Of a stretch of DNA of 23,574 nt, positions 7,305 through 15,255 are shown piece after piece; position 1 is the first letter of the stretch; each line of letters starts with the position of its first letter. The stretch is from SZUA-448 sp964602475 (GTDB taxonomy: Bacteria; Bacillota; Clostridia; Lachnospirales; Lachnospiraceae). The position numbers were made by a program, and so were the translations under genes. The notes below the pieces were generated by a model. That model was not told the origin of the DNA. It searched no databases and saw only the letters and a list, made by a program, of their open reading frames with translations. The stretch covers positions 1-23,574 of the forward strand of contig CAZRRN010000044.1 of NCBI GenBank assembly GCA_964602475.1, given 5' to 3'.

Positions 7305-8090
7305 ATGTACGGAAGCTTTGCGGCAGTATATGATACCTTTATGGATGATATTCCTTATGATGAATGGGCAGAATATCTTCGGACGCTGCTCTACGGGAAC
7401 GGAGTAGAGCAGGGTCTTGTTCTTGAGCTTGGCTGCGGGACGGGCAAGATGACCAGGAGACTTCGCGATTACGGTTATGATATGATCGGGATTGATGCCT
7501 CGGAAGAGATGCTTGAGCTTGCAGTAGCAAAAGAACAGCCACAGGATAAGACCATCCTTTATCTGAATCAGGACATGAGAGAGTTTGAGCTGTATGGTAC
7601 AGTAGCAGCTGTAGTATCTGTATGTGATTCTATTAATTATATCATAGAGGCGGAGGAGCTTTGCAGAGTCTTCCGTCTGGTTAATAATTATCTGGACAAG
7701 AGCGGAATCCTTGTATTTGACCTGAAGACGGAGTATTATTTCAGGGAAATACTCGGAGAGAAGACCTTTGCAGATCAAAGGGAGCACTGCAGCCTGATCT
7801 GGGAAAATTATTTTGACGAGGAAGAAAAGATTAACGAATACAGTCTGACACTTTTTACTGAAAGCAGCAAGGGTCTGTATGAACGATCCGAGGAAACGCA
7901 TTACCAGAAAGCATACTCATTAGATGAGATAAAGCAGCTGCTTACCGTGGCGGGAATGGAATTTATCACAGCCTACGATGCATTTACCAATGCGGCTCCG
8001 AGGGAGAACAGTGAGCGGATTTACATTCTTGCAAGAGAACGGCATCAGAACGGAAAGCTTTATTCGGACGAAGGAACGGCAAATGAATGA
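7305..8090 (+). CDS. Class I SAM-dependent methyltransferase
   Basis: The gene encodes a 261-residue cytosolic protein with the Rossmann-type methyltransferase fold. Motif I is ELGCGTGKM (41-49), the acidic residue at the end of beta 2 is in IGIDASEEML (61-70), and NQDMREFEL (about 86-94) matches the motif around beta 4. The N-terminus (MYGSFAAVYDTFMDD) is typical of a widespread group of unassigned Firmicutes methyltransferases. It starts 23 bases after xylB, and its last 8 bases overlap the hslO start (ATGAATGA), so translation of hslO is probably coupled to it. Substrate unknown. Confidence 0.85.
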   Translation: MYGSFAAVYDTFMDDIPYDEWAEYLRTLLYGNGVEQGLVLELGCGTGKMTRRLRDYGYDMIGIDASEEMLELAVAKEQPQDKTILYLNQDMREFELYGTVAAVVSVCDSINYIIEAEELCRVFRLVNNYLDKSGILVFDLKTEYYFREILGEKTFADQREHCSLIWENYFDEEEKINEYSLTLFTESSKGLYERSEETHYQKAYSLDEIKQLLTVAGMEFITAYDAFTNAAPRENSERIYILARERHQNGKLYSDEGTANE

Positions 8091-8964
8091 TTATATTGTA
8101 AAAGCAACGGCGGCGGATGCGCAGATCCGCGCCTTTGCTGCGACAACCAGAGAGCTGACGGAGGAAGCGCGGCAGAGGCATAATACAAGCCCGGTGGCGA
8201 CGGCTGCCCTCGGACGATTATTAGCTGCGGGAGCTATGATGGGCAGCATGATGAAAGGGAAGGATGACCTCTTAACACTGCAGATTCAAGGTGACGGACC
8301 GTTAGGCGGTCTGGTGGTTACCGCAGATTCCGCTGCGGCAGTGAAGGGGTATTGTTATCACCCCGAAGTCGTTAATGAGCCGAATTATCTTGGGAAGCTT
8401 GATGTCGGAGGGGCGGTCGGTTACGGAACTCTTACTGTCATCAGAGACCTCGGAATGAAAGAGCCGTATTCCGGGCAGGTTGCACTCGTCACCGGGGAAA
8501 TCGCTGAGGATCTGACCTATTATTTTGCAACAAGCGAACAGATTCCTTCAAGTGTGGCACTCGGAGTGTTGATGAATAAAGAGAATACGGTACGCTGTGC
8601 CGGAGGCTTTGTGATTCAGCTGATGCCCTTTGCGGAGGAGTCGGTGATATCAAGGCTTGAGAAAAAGATTGCTGAACTGTCTTCAATTACCGCAATGCTT
8701 GACGGAAAAATGACGCCTGAGGACATTCTGACGCAGGTTCTTGGTGAATTCGGTCTCGAATTTACCGAAACCGTAACCCCGCGCTTTGCCTGTAACTGCT
8801 CCAAGCAGAGGGTCAGTAAGGTGCTTGCGGGAATTGCAGTCAAGGATTTGGATGAAATGATTGACGATGGTAAGCCTGTTGAAGTAAAATGCCATTTCTG
8901 CAACACAGCTTATCAATTTGAAATAGATGAACTGAAGGAATTACGGAAAACAAGAAAGCGTTAG
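8083..8964 (+). CDS. hslO: Hsp33 redox-regulated chaperone
   Basis: The gene encodes a 293-residue cytosolic holdase chaperone activated by oxidative unfolding stress. The C-terminal zinc centre is intact, with CNC (Cys 237, 239) and CHFC (Cys 270, 273), the C-x-C...C-x-x-C arrangement that senses oxidants through disulfide formation. The N-terminal part (NTSPVATAALGRLLAAGAMM, about 34-53, and later DVGGAVGYGTLTV) is diagnostic of the family. Length is normal. The open frame extends upstream to 7978, but family alignment and the overlap ATGAATGA with the methyltransferase stop place the start at 8083. In an anaerobe the gene suits defence against oxygen or hypochlorite exposure. Confidence 0.95.
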   Translation: MNDYIVKATAADAQIRAFAATTRELTEEARQRHNTSPVATAALGRLLAAGAMMGSMMKGKDDLLTLQIQGDGPLGGLVVTADSAAAVKGYCYHPEVVNEPNYLGKLDVGGAVGYGTLTVIRDLGMKEPYSGQVALVTGEIAEDLTYYFATSEQIPSSVALGVLMNKENTVRCAGGFVIQLMPFAEESVISRLEKKIAELSSITAMLDGKMTPEDILTQVLGEFGLEFTETVTPRFACNCSKQRVSKVLAGIAVKDLDEMIDDGKPVEVKCHFCNTAYQFEIDELKELRKTRKR

Positions 8965-8994
8965 CCATATTACATTTTGGGAATGAGGATCAGT

Positions 8995-10110
8995 ATGCCG
9001 GATAAGATTGAACAAATCCTAAGAGCCATTCATATTCTGTTCTCCAAGGGGGAGATGTATCATGATCTCCCTGATAAGGTTATATTGTCAAAACGCGAAA
9101 TGTTTGATCTTCTTGAAAAACTGAATTATGCCGTAGTTGAAGTAATGGATCAGTACGAGGTTACAACGCGCGCCAAAGAAAAGGCAAAGCAGCAGATGGA
9201 GGCAGTCGGTCAGAGCATTGTGGATGCAGCGGGGAAGGAAGCGGAGGATGTATATGCAGCATCCATGCTTTATACGGACGATGCCCTGAACGATCTGTAT
9301 GCATTGGTAGATGACACCAGAATGAATCTGCGTGCAGAATATAATCAGTTTGAAAATACAATGAATGATCAACTTGAACTGATAAAGAATAATCAGAGTG
9401 AGCTTTTGGAACAGTTAAGAGCACTCTCTCAGGGACAAAAATACCTTGATCTTATACAGGAATACAACAATGCGTCGATGGAATCAGAAACGGATCAGCT
9501 TACGGATACGGAGGATGAATACCGCCGGGAGGAGCCTCCGAAGAAGAGTGATAATCACCAAGGCAGTGATACCCAAGCTGCGGTAATTCCCGAAAAGTTT
9601 ACTCAGACAAAAGCATCCGGAAGCAAACCGGAACGGCATGGAAAAACAAAGCAGGGGGAAGGTCACGGCAATGGAACCCATGGCGGAGGCAATAATACGC
9701 ATAAGGCTTCCGGTGGAAAGAAAAACAATAAGACAGGGAAGAACAGCATAAGAAAAATAATACCGGCAGGACCTGCAGCAGAAGAAGAGGAAGACTGGGA
9801 GGAAGCTCCTGTCAAACAAAAAGTTGAGGTTAAGGTATATACAGGTGGGGGAGTTCCGGAGAACAGTATTTTTAATGAAAATGCTTTAAAGACAAGAAAA
9901 GACCGGGATCGCGAAAAACACAACAAGACCGGGATTAATTCTGCGGCAAATAAAGCTGCTGCAGAGGATGCAGAAGAGACCGCCGGATTTACGGCGGAGG
10001 AGCTGGATGCTGAATACGAACAATGGCAGCAGAAACAGGAAGGTACAGAGAACAGGCAGGTATCAAAAGGGAAGATCAGTCTGCTGGATAAACTGATAGG
10101 CAAGAAATAA
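8995..10110 (+). CDS. Coiled-coil protein of unknown function upstream of the V-ATPase operon
   Basis: The gene encodes a 371-residue protein that I cannot assign to a characterised family. Residues about 1-160 are predominantly helical and charged (PDKIEQILRAIHILFSKGE at the N-terminus, then segments such as KREMFDLLEKLNYAVVEVMD), consistent with an extended coiled coil. Residues about 165-270 are a low-complexity linker rich in Gly, Asn, His and Lys. The C-terminal part is acidic and ends in the amphipathic ISLLDKLIGKK. No signal peptide or membrane segment is seen. I chose the ATG at 8995 because GAGG sits 6 bases upstream. A TTG at 8977 or ATG at 8983 would lack such a site. Similar Clostridia proteins are, to my recollection, sometimes labelled V-ATPase subunit H, probably because of the coiled coil. 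The separate real G/H subunit downstream argues against that. It sits 30 bases after hslO and 33 bases before the GGDEF gene. Confidence 0.75.
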   Translation: MPDKIEQILRAIHILFSKGEMYHDLPDKVILSKREMFDLLEKLNYAVVEVMDQYEVTTRAKEKAKQQMEAVGQSIVDAAGKEAEDVYAASMLYTDDALNDLYALVDDTRMNLRAEYNQFENTMNDQLELIKNNQSELLEQLRALSQGQKYLDLIQEYNNASMESETDQLTDTEDEYRREEPPKKSDNHQGSDTQAAVIPEKFTQTKASGSKPERHGKTKQGEGHGNGTHGGGNNTHKASGGKKNNKTGKNSIRKIIPAGPAAEEEEDWEEAPVKQKVEVKVYTGGGVPENSIFNENALKTRKDRDREKHNKTGINSAANKAAAEDAEETAGFTAEELDAEYEQWQQKQEGTENRQVSKGKISLLDKLIGKK

Positions 10111-10143
10111 AGCTGTGTTTATCTTGACGGGAGAGGTAGAAAA

Positions 10144-11763
10144 GTGGGAATGCGCAGAAGAAATTACACCAATATAGAAAACTATTCTTTTGAGGATCTG
10201 GTGGATCTGGATAAAATTCAGGAATTGCAGGATAATTTTTCACAGGCGATGGGAATCGGTATGGTAATGACTGCGCCGGACGGAACTCTGATTACCCGAA
10301 ACAGTAATGCATGTGATTTCTGCCATAGAATAATACGAAGCACCGAGCTTGGGGTGCAGAACTGTATGAAATCCGATTCCATCATCGGACGTCCCAATAA
10401 AGACGGACCGGTCATTTCGAAATGTCTGTGCGGCGGACTGCTGGATGCAGGAGCAAGCATAGTAATCGGCGATATTCATGTGGCGAGCTGGATGATGGGT
10501 CAGGTTCAGGATGCGGACCATATTCTGACAGAGGAAGAAAACCGACGCCATGCGGAGCAGCTCGGAATTGACCCGGAGCTGTACTGCAGTGAAATAGAAA
10601 AAGTACCCAGAATAAGCAGGGATCAATTTGAAAAAATTGCGCAGCTGGTTTATACTATGGCGAAGCAGCTTTCCGAACTCGGACTGAAGAACTATATCCA
10701 GAAGGAAGAACTGCAGCTCCGGAATGAAATGGAACGTAAACTGACCTACAGCAGCCAGCATGACCCTCTGACCAATCTGTATAACCGGATGTATTATGAG
10801 TCGATGATTACTGAGCTGATTACCAGGGATGCAGCACCGGTATCGGTCATTGTGGCAGACGTAAACTATCTGAAGCTGTCGAATGATATTTTCGGACATA
10901 CGGAAGGAGACTGTCTGCTGCAGCAGATCAGCGGCGCTTTTGTAGAGGAAGGTAAACCGGAATATATTTCCTGCCGGTGTGGCGGAGATGAGTTCTATGT
11001 ATTGATGCCCGGAGTGGGAGAAGAGGAAGCAAAGGATTACGTCGAACGTGTCAGAAGCCGGTGTGCCGGCGATTATTGTACCGTACTTCCTCCGTCGCTT
11101 GCCATCGGGCAGGACACCCGTTTCACCTCTCAGGAACCACTGATGAATGTAATTAAGAGGGCAGAGGATCGGATGTATCTGGATAAACACCGGATCAAGA
11201 GTCAGGCAACAATACTGAATACCATTCGTGGAATTCTGCATGAAACCGGTTATATCTCCACACGTGCAGAGCAGCGGAGCAAACGGATTGCAATGAAGTT
11301 TGCAAAATTTCTGAAGCTTGACGCGACATCCATCGAGAATATAGAACGGCTGCTGGAAATACAGTATTTAGGATTGATCATCGTGCCAAAGGGAGTCCTT
11401 TCATCGGCAAATAATTATATTGATTACGAACTCGAAGTAAGATATAATGTGACTGAAATTGAGTATCGTTTGTCTAAAATGTTCGATAGCAGTCTTCCCA
11501 TAGCACGTATAATTACACAGCGTTATGAACAGTGGGACGGAAACGGACGGCCGAATCAGCTGAAGGGAGATCAGACCGATTATCTGGCGCGTTTTATGTC
11601 CGTGGTGAATTCCTATACGATTATAACCGGTGACAGGCCGCATGGCTTTGGAAAGGATAAGCTGTATGCACTCACAAAAATAGTCTCCCTGTCCGGAAAT
11701 ATATTAGACCCGGCGATAGTGGATTCGTTTATGGAATTTATGAAATACAGCTATGATTTATAA
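10144..11763 (+). CDS. PocR-GGDEF-degenerate HD-GYP signalling protein
   Basis: The gene encodes a 539-residue cytosolic signalling protein with no membrane segment. The N-terminal domain (about 17-185) resembles the PocR ligand-binding domain and holds a Cys cluster (57, 60, 74, 94, 96) that could bind metal or a small ligand. A GGDEF domain follows (about 204-350) with HDPLTNLYNR at its start and an intact GGDEF signature at 280-284, so diguanylate cyclase activity is plausible. The inhibitory RxxD site is absent (KPEY, 271-274). The C-terminal part (about 355-539) aligns with HD-GYP domains but has lost the metal ligands: LHDIGK is replaced by IQYLGL (406-411), HHE by QRYE (459-462), GYP by GRP (468-470), and the later Asp by Asn 489. 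It should not hydrolyse c-di-GMP but may bind it. I chose the GTG at 10144 because GGGAGAGG is 7 bases upstream. An ATG at 10150 is the alternative. Confidence 0.85.
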   Translation: MGMRRRNYTNIENYSFEDLVDLDKIQELQDNFSQAMGIGMVMTAPDGTLITRNSNACDFCHRIIRSTELGVQNCMKSDSIIGRPNKDGPVISKCLCGGLLDAGASIVIGDIHVASWMMGQVQDADHILTEEENRRHAEQLGIDPELYCSEIEKVPRISRDQFEKIAQLVYTMAKQLSELGLKNYIQKEELQLRNEMERKLTYSSQHDPLTNLYNRMYYESMITELITRDAAPVSVIVADVNYLKLSNDIFGHTEGDCLLQQISGAFVEEGKPEYISCRCGGDEFYVLMPGVGEEEAKDYVERVRSRCAGDYCTVLPPSLAIGQDTRFTSQEPLMNVIKRAEDRMYLDKHRIKSQATILNTIRGILHETGYISTRAEQRSKRIAMKFAKFLKLDATSIENIERLLEIQYLGLIIVPKGVLSSANNYIDYELEVRYNVTEIEYRLSKMFDSSLPIARIITQRYEQWDGNGRPNQLKGDQTDYLARFMSVVNSYTIITGDRPHGFGKDKLYALTKIVSLSGNILDPAIVDSFMEFMKYSYDL

Positions 11764-11764
11764 T
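11736..11764 (+). promoter_or_regulatory. Possible internal promoter of the V-ATPase operon
   Basis: A perfect -10 TATAAT (11759-11764) overlaps the stop codon of the GGDEF gene, but no good -35 is present at 16-18 bases upstream. If used, transcription would start near 11771, some 36 bases before the first V-ATPase gene. It would need an activator or weak basal initiation. Confidence 0.3.
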
Positions 11765-11806
11765 AAATAATAGAAAACGCACACAGGTGCAGACAGGAGA
11801 TAAGCT

Positions 11807-12115
11807 ATGGCAGACAATACGATTCAGGCAGTACGGCAGGCTGAGACGGAAGCGGCACAGATAGAACGGGAAGCTGCTCTGAAAAAGCAGGAGCAGATCG
11901 ACGATGTGCAGACAGATATAGTTGCAAGAAGAGAAGCACTGTATGTACAGCTCAATAATCAAAAAGACGCAGAACTTGATGCAGCTGTAAAGACGAATGA
12001 AGCATTAATGCAGAAGACTGTTACCGGAGCCAAAGAAGAGATTCAGGCGCTGAGAAACGAGGTCGAAACAAAGAAGAAGCAAGTAGTTACGAAGATTATT
12101 GAAGAATTGCTGTAA
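11807..12115 (+). CDS. atpH: V-type ATPase peripheral stalk subunit G/H
   Basis: The gene encodes a 102-residue, highly charged, Ala/Glu/Gln/Lys-rich helical protein with heptad character over nearly its full length and no membrane segment. It is expected to pair with subunit E to form the peripheral stalk that holds the catalytic head still against the membrane subunit I. Naming differs between organisms: G in Thermus, F (NtpF) in Enterococcus hirae and H in archaea. AGGAGA lies before the ATG. Being the first gene of the cluster, directly before subunit I, matches the usual bacterial order. Sequence conservation in this subunit is low, so the call rests on position, size and composition. 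Confidence 0.8.
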   Translation: MADNTIQAVRQAETEAAQIEREAALKKQEQIDDVQTDIVARREALYVQLNNQKDAELDAAVKTNEALMQKTVTGAKEEIQALRNEVETKKKQVVTKIIEELL

Positions 12116-12147
12116 TATAACTACAGAGTAAAGGAGGTGTTTTGTCT

Positions 12148-14148
12148 ATGGCAGTTGTACCTATGCAACGCATCAGCATCTGTGCCCTGAAAAAGGACCG
12201 GAAGCCGATATTGGAAGCGTTGCAGCGCAAGGGAGTCATCGAAGTCCGTGACATGATGAAGGAAGAAGATATCTTTCAGAAAGTCGACGTATCGAATTCC
12301 GCAGAGCAGCTGGAGAAAAACATTCGACTGGCAGAACAGGCACTGGAAATTCTATCGGAATATGCTCCGGAGAAGAAGTCTTTGTTTTCCGGTCTGAACG
12401 GAAAGCAGGAGGTGACCTCTGATGAGTATGATCTCTTTGCAAAGATTAAGCTGACGGCAAACAAAACAGCAAGAAGAATTACCGACTATGCCAAGACGAT
12501 TCATGAAGCAACCGGTGAGATATCAAAGCTCACGCAGCAAAAGGAGGCACTGGAACCATGGTGTACTCTCGACGTACCGCTTAATTTCTCCGGGACTAAA
12601 ACGACGAAAGCCATTATCGGGTCACTTCCGGGAACATGGACTGAAGAACAGATTTACGAAGAATTCGGAGCGTTTACTCCATTTGATCTTGAAATTATCA
12701 GTGTACTGAGAGATCAGACCTGCGTATTTTTCCTGTGTCTTTTAGAAAGCTCGGAACCAATGTTTGAAGCACTGCGTGCGAAGGGCTTTGCCCGACCGGT
12801 AATGCAGACCGGTATACCTCCGGCAGAACAGACAAAGATATATGAAAAGAATATCCTTGATCTGGAACAGAAAATCGAAAAGGATAAGGATTCGGTTGTC
12901 AAGTTGTCGGAAAAGCGTGATATGCTCCAGTTTTATTATGATTATGAGTCCTTAAGGGCAGACAAGTATGAGGTAATCAATCACCTTCTGCAGTCTGAGC
13001 ATACATTTTTCCTGACCGGATATGTTCCGGTACGTGATGCGGAAAAGCTACGATCGTTTCTTTCCGAACGTTATGACGTTGATGTGCAGCTGAGTGAGCC
13101 GTCCAAAGAAGAAGAGGTTCCGGTACTGCTTTCCAACAATGGTTTTTCCGAGCCGCTGGAAAGTGCAGTCGAGAGTTACAGTCTTCCCGGAAAAGGAGAG
13201 CTGGATCCGACGGCAGTTACAGCAATTTTCTTTTATGTACTGTTCGGAATCATGTTCTCGGATGCGGTTTACGGTTTTTTGATGGTAGTATTGCTCGGAA
13301 TTATCCTGCTGAAGTTTAAGAAGATGGAACATGGAACAAGGAATTTCCTGAAGATGTTTTTCTTCTGCGGCTTTTCCACAATGTTCTGGGGAGTGATGTT
13401 CGGAAGCTATTGCGGTGATGCCGTGAACGTTATATCTTCGAACTTTTTCGGAAAGGAAGTCAGTATTCCACCGGTTTTATTTTCACCGACGGACGAGCCG
13501 ATGAGAATGCTTGTATTCTCTATCTGCTTTGGTATTGCCCATGTCTACTGTGGTCTGCTGATGAAGTTTCTGCAGTGTGTTAAGCAGAAAAAGATACTGG
13601 ATGGAATCTATGATTCCCTGTTTTGGATGGTTCTTGTAACCAGTCTGATACTGTTGCTGCTTACAACGGATATGGGAGTTTCGCTGGTTGGTCTAAAGGC
13701 GCCTCTTTCAGGTACGGTCGGTGATGTGGCAACCATTACAGCCGCACTGGCAGCAGTCGGAATTATTCTGACTGCGGGAAGAGAATCAAAGAATCCAGGC
13801 AAGCGAATCGCAAAGGGCTTGTACGGACTGTATGGAGTAACGAGTTACCTGAACGATCTGATGTCCTATTCAAGACTTCTGGCACTCGGTCTGGCAACCG
13901 GTGTAATCGGTTCTGTATTTAACACTCTTGGAGTAATGTTTGGAACCGGCATCGTAAAAGCAATTGTTTTTATCCTCATCTTTATCGTGGGACATCTGCT
14001 CAATTTCGGAATCAATATCCTCGGAGCCTATGTTCATACAACACGATTGCAGTATGTAGAATTCTTTAACAAGTTTTATGAAGGCGGCGGAATCGGATTC
14101 CGTCCGTTCAAAGAAAAAACCAAATACTATATTATAAAGGAGAAATAA
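12148..14148 (+). CDS. atpI: V-type ATPase membrane subunit I (a-type stator)
   Basis: The gene encodes a 666-residue subunit with a cytoplasmic N-terminal half (about 1-340, with coiled-coil stretches) that binds the peripheral stalks, and a C-terminal half with about seven to eight membrane helices that forms the ion half-channels against the K ring. The segment DLMSYSRLLALGLATGVIG is the conserved family region, with Arg 576, and a second conserved Arg 633 lies in HTTRLQYVEFF. These correspond to the paired arginines described for this subunit. I chose the ATG at 12148 because AAGGAGGTG is 8 bases upstream. The TTG at 12142 is too close to that site. Only 4 bases separate its stop from the start of subunit K. 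Confidence 0.95.
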   Translation: MAVVPMQRISICALKKDRKPILEALQRKGVIEVRDMMKEEDIFQKVDVSNSAEQLEKNIRLAEQALEILSEYAPEKKSLFSGLNGKQEVTSDEYDLFAKIKLTANKTARRITDYAKTIHEATGEISKLTQQKEALEPWCTLDVPLNFSGTKTTKAIIGSLPGTWTEEQIYEEFGAFTPFDLEIISVLRDQTCVFFLCLLESSEPMFEALRAKGFARPVMQTGIPPAEQTKIYEKNILDLEQKIEKDKDSVVKLSEKRDMLQFYYDYESLRADKYEVINHLLQSEHTFFLTGYVPVRDAEKLRSFLSERYDVDVQLSEPSKEEEVPVLLSNNGFSEPLESAVESYSLPGKGELDPTAVTAIFFYVLFGIMFSDAVYGFLMVVLLGIILLKFKKMEHGTRNFLKMFFFCGFSTMFWGVMFGSYCGDAVNVISSNFFGKEVSIPPVLFSPTDEPMRMLVFSICFGIAHVYCGLLMKFLQCVKQKKILDGIYDSLFWMVLVTSLILLLLTTDMGVSLVGLKAPLSGTVGDVATITAALAAVGIILTAGRESKNPGKRIAKGLYGLYGVTSYLNDLMSYSRLLALGLATGVIGSVFNTLGVMFGTGIVKAIVFILIFIVGHLLNFGINILGAYVHTTRLQYVEFFNKFYEGGGIGFRPFKEKTKYYIIKEK

Positions 14149-14152
14149 AATT

Positions 14153-14626
14153 ATGAGTTGGAACGATTTAGGAGTAGTAATGGCAATTCTCGGAGCGGCA
14201 CTTGCATCATTTCTTCCGGGTATGGGATCTTCAAAGGCAGTAGGTATGGCAGGACAGGCAGCAGCAGGTGTGCTGACCGACAATCCGTCACTTTTCGGTA
14301 AGGTTCTTATATTACAGCTGCTTCCCGCAACACAGGGTCTGTACGGACTTTTGATTGCATTTATCGCATTACTGAATATCGGTGTTCTCGGCGGAACCGC
14401 ACCGGCAACCTTTGCACAGGGCGGTATGGTGTTTGCAGCATGTCTTCCGCTTGCTATTGTTGGATATGTCTCCGCAATCTGGCAGGGAAAGACCGCGGTA
14501 GCGAGTATTGCACTTGTAGCAAAGAAGCCGGATCAGTTCGGTAAGGCTATGCTTCTTCCTGCAATGGTTGAGACCTTCGCACTGTTTGCATTCCTTATTT
14601 CCTTCCTTGCAGTAGCGAACGTATAA
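14153..14626 (+). CDS. atpK: V-type ATPase proteolipid subunit K (rotor ring)
   Basis: The gene encodes a 157-residue membrane protein with four helices in two hairpins, the duplicated proteolipid typical of bacterial V-ATPases. Ten or so copies form the rotor ring that carries ions. The ion-binding carboxylate is Glu 140 in MVETFALFAF on helix 4. The partner residues of the Na+ site in Enterococcus hirae NtpK are also present: Leu 57, Thr 60 and Gln 61 in LLPATQGLYG, and Gln 111 in WQGK. This predicts Na+ rather than H+ coupling. As in other V-type proteolipids the first hairpin lacks a carboxylate. GGAG is about 10 bases before the ATG. Start and length agree with the family. Confidence 0.96.
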   Translation: MSWNDLGVVMAILGAALASFLPGMGSSKAVGMAGQAAAGVLTDNPSLFGKVLILQLLPATQGLYGLLIAFIALLNIGVLGGTAPATFAQGGMVFAACLPLAIVGYVSAIWQGKTAVASIALVAKKPDQFGKAMLLPAMVETFALFAFLISFLAVANV

Positions 14627-14657
14627 GGAAGACCATAAATCGATTAGGAGAATCTAT

Positions 14658-15233
14658 ATGACCGGACTTGATAAAATATTAGAACATATCAAGCAGGACG
14701 CGCAGCAGGAAGCGGATCGTCTGATGACGGAAGCGAAGACCGAAACCGATTCCCTGCTTGCCGTAGCGGACGAGGATGAAAACAGGCTTCGTACGCAGGC
14801 GGACGAGAAGCGGAATACCCAGGTTTTACTTACGCTGGAACGAGGGAAATCCGCAGCTGCGCTGGCACATCGTAAGCTCCTTCTGGAGGCAAAACAGGAA
14901 ATCATTGCCGACATGATGGAGGCTGCGAAGCAGTCACTGCAGGAACTTCCGGAAAAAGAGTATTTCGAGACTATTTTGAAAATGGTAGCGAGATACCGTC
15001 TTTTGCAGGAAGGTGAGATTATGTTCTCAAAAAAGGATTTATCGCGGGTACCGGCTTCGTTTGCAGCTGCATTGAAGGAGTATTCGCTGACTGTTTCAAA
15101 AGAAACAAGAGAGATAAACGGCGGTTTTGTTCTCCTGTACGGAGACATTGAAGAAAACTGTTCTTTCGACGCATTGTTCTTCGAAGCGAAGGATGAACTG
15201 GCGGATAAGATCAGAGACTTATTGTTTGCATGA
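14658..15233 (+). CDS. atpE: V-type ATPase peripheral stalk subunit E
   Basis: The gene encodes a 191-residue soluble subunit. The N-terminal half (about 5-100) is a long charged helix that pairs with the small G/H subunit, and the C-terminal half is a globular domain that contacts the top of subunit B. The C-terminal stretch REINGGFVLLYGDIEENCSF is typical of subunit E. AGGAG lies about 8 bases before the ATG, 31 bases after the K stop. The reading frame and length are normal. It continues the standard order I-K-E-C. Confidence 0.9.
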   Translation: MTGLDKILEHIKQDAQQEADRLMTEAKTETDSLLAVADEDENRLRTQADEKRNTQVLLTLERGKSAAALAHRKLLLEAKQEIIADMMEAAKQSLQELPEKEYFETILKMVARYRLLQEGEIMFSKKDLSRVPASFAAALKEYSLTVSKETREINGGFVLLYGDIEENCSFDALFFEAKDELADKIRDLLFA

Positions 15234-15255
15234 GCAGATGGATTGGAGGAACACT

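Noticed and set aside
7275..7901. A 208-residue minus-strand open frame opposite the methyltransferase gene.
   Set aside because: The plus-strand frame has clear methyltransferase motifs. The opposite frame has no motif and no start signal.
8977..8994. Upstream TTG or ATG starts for the coiled-coil protein.
   Set aside because: The ATG at 8995 has GAGG at 6-base spacing and the others have no suitable ribosome binding site.
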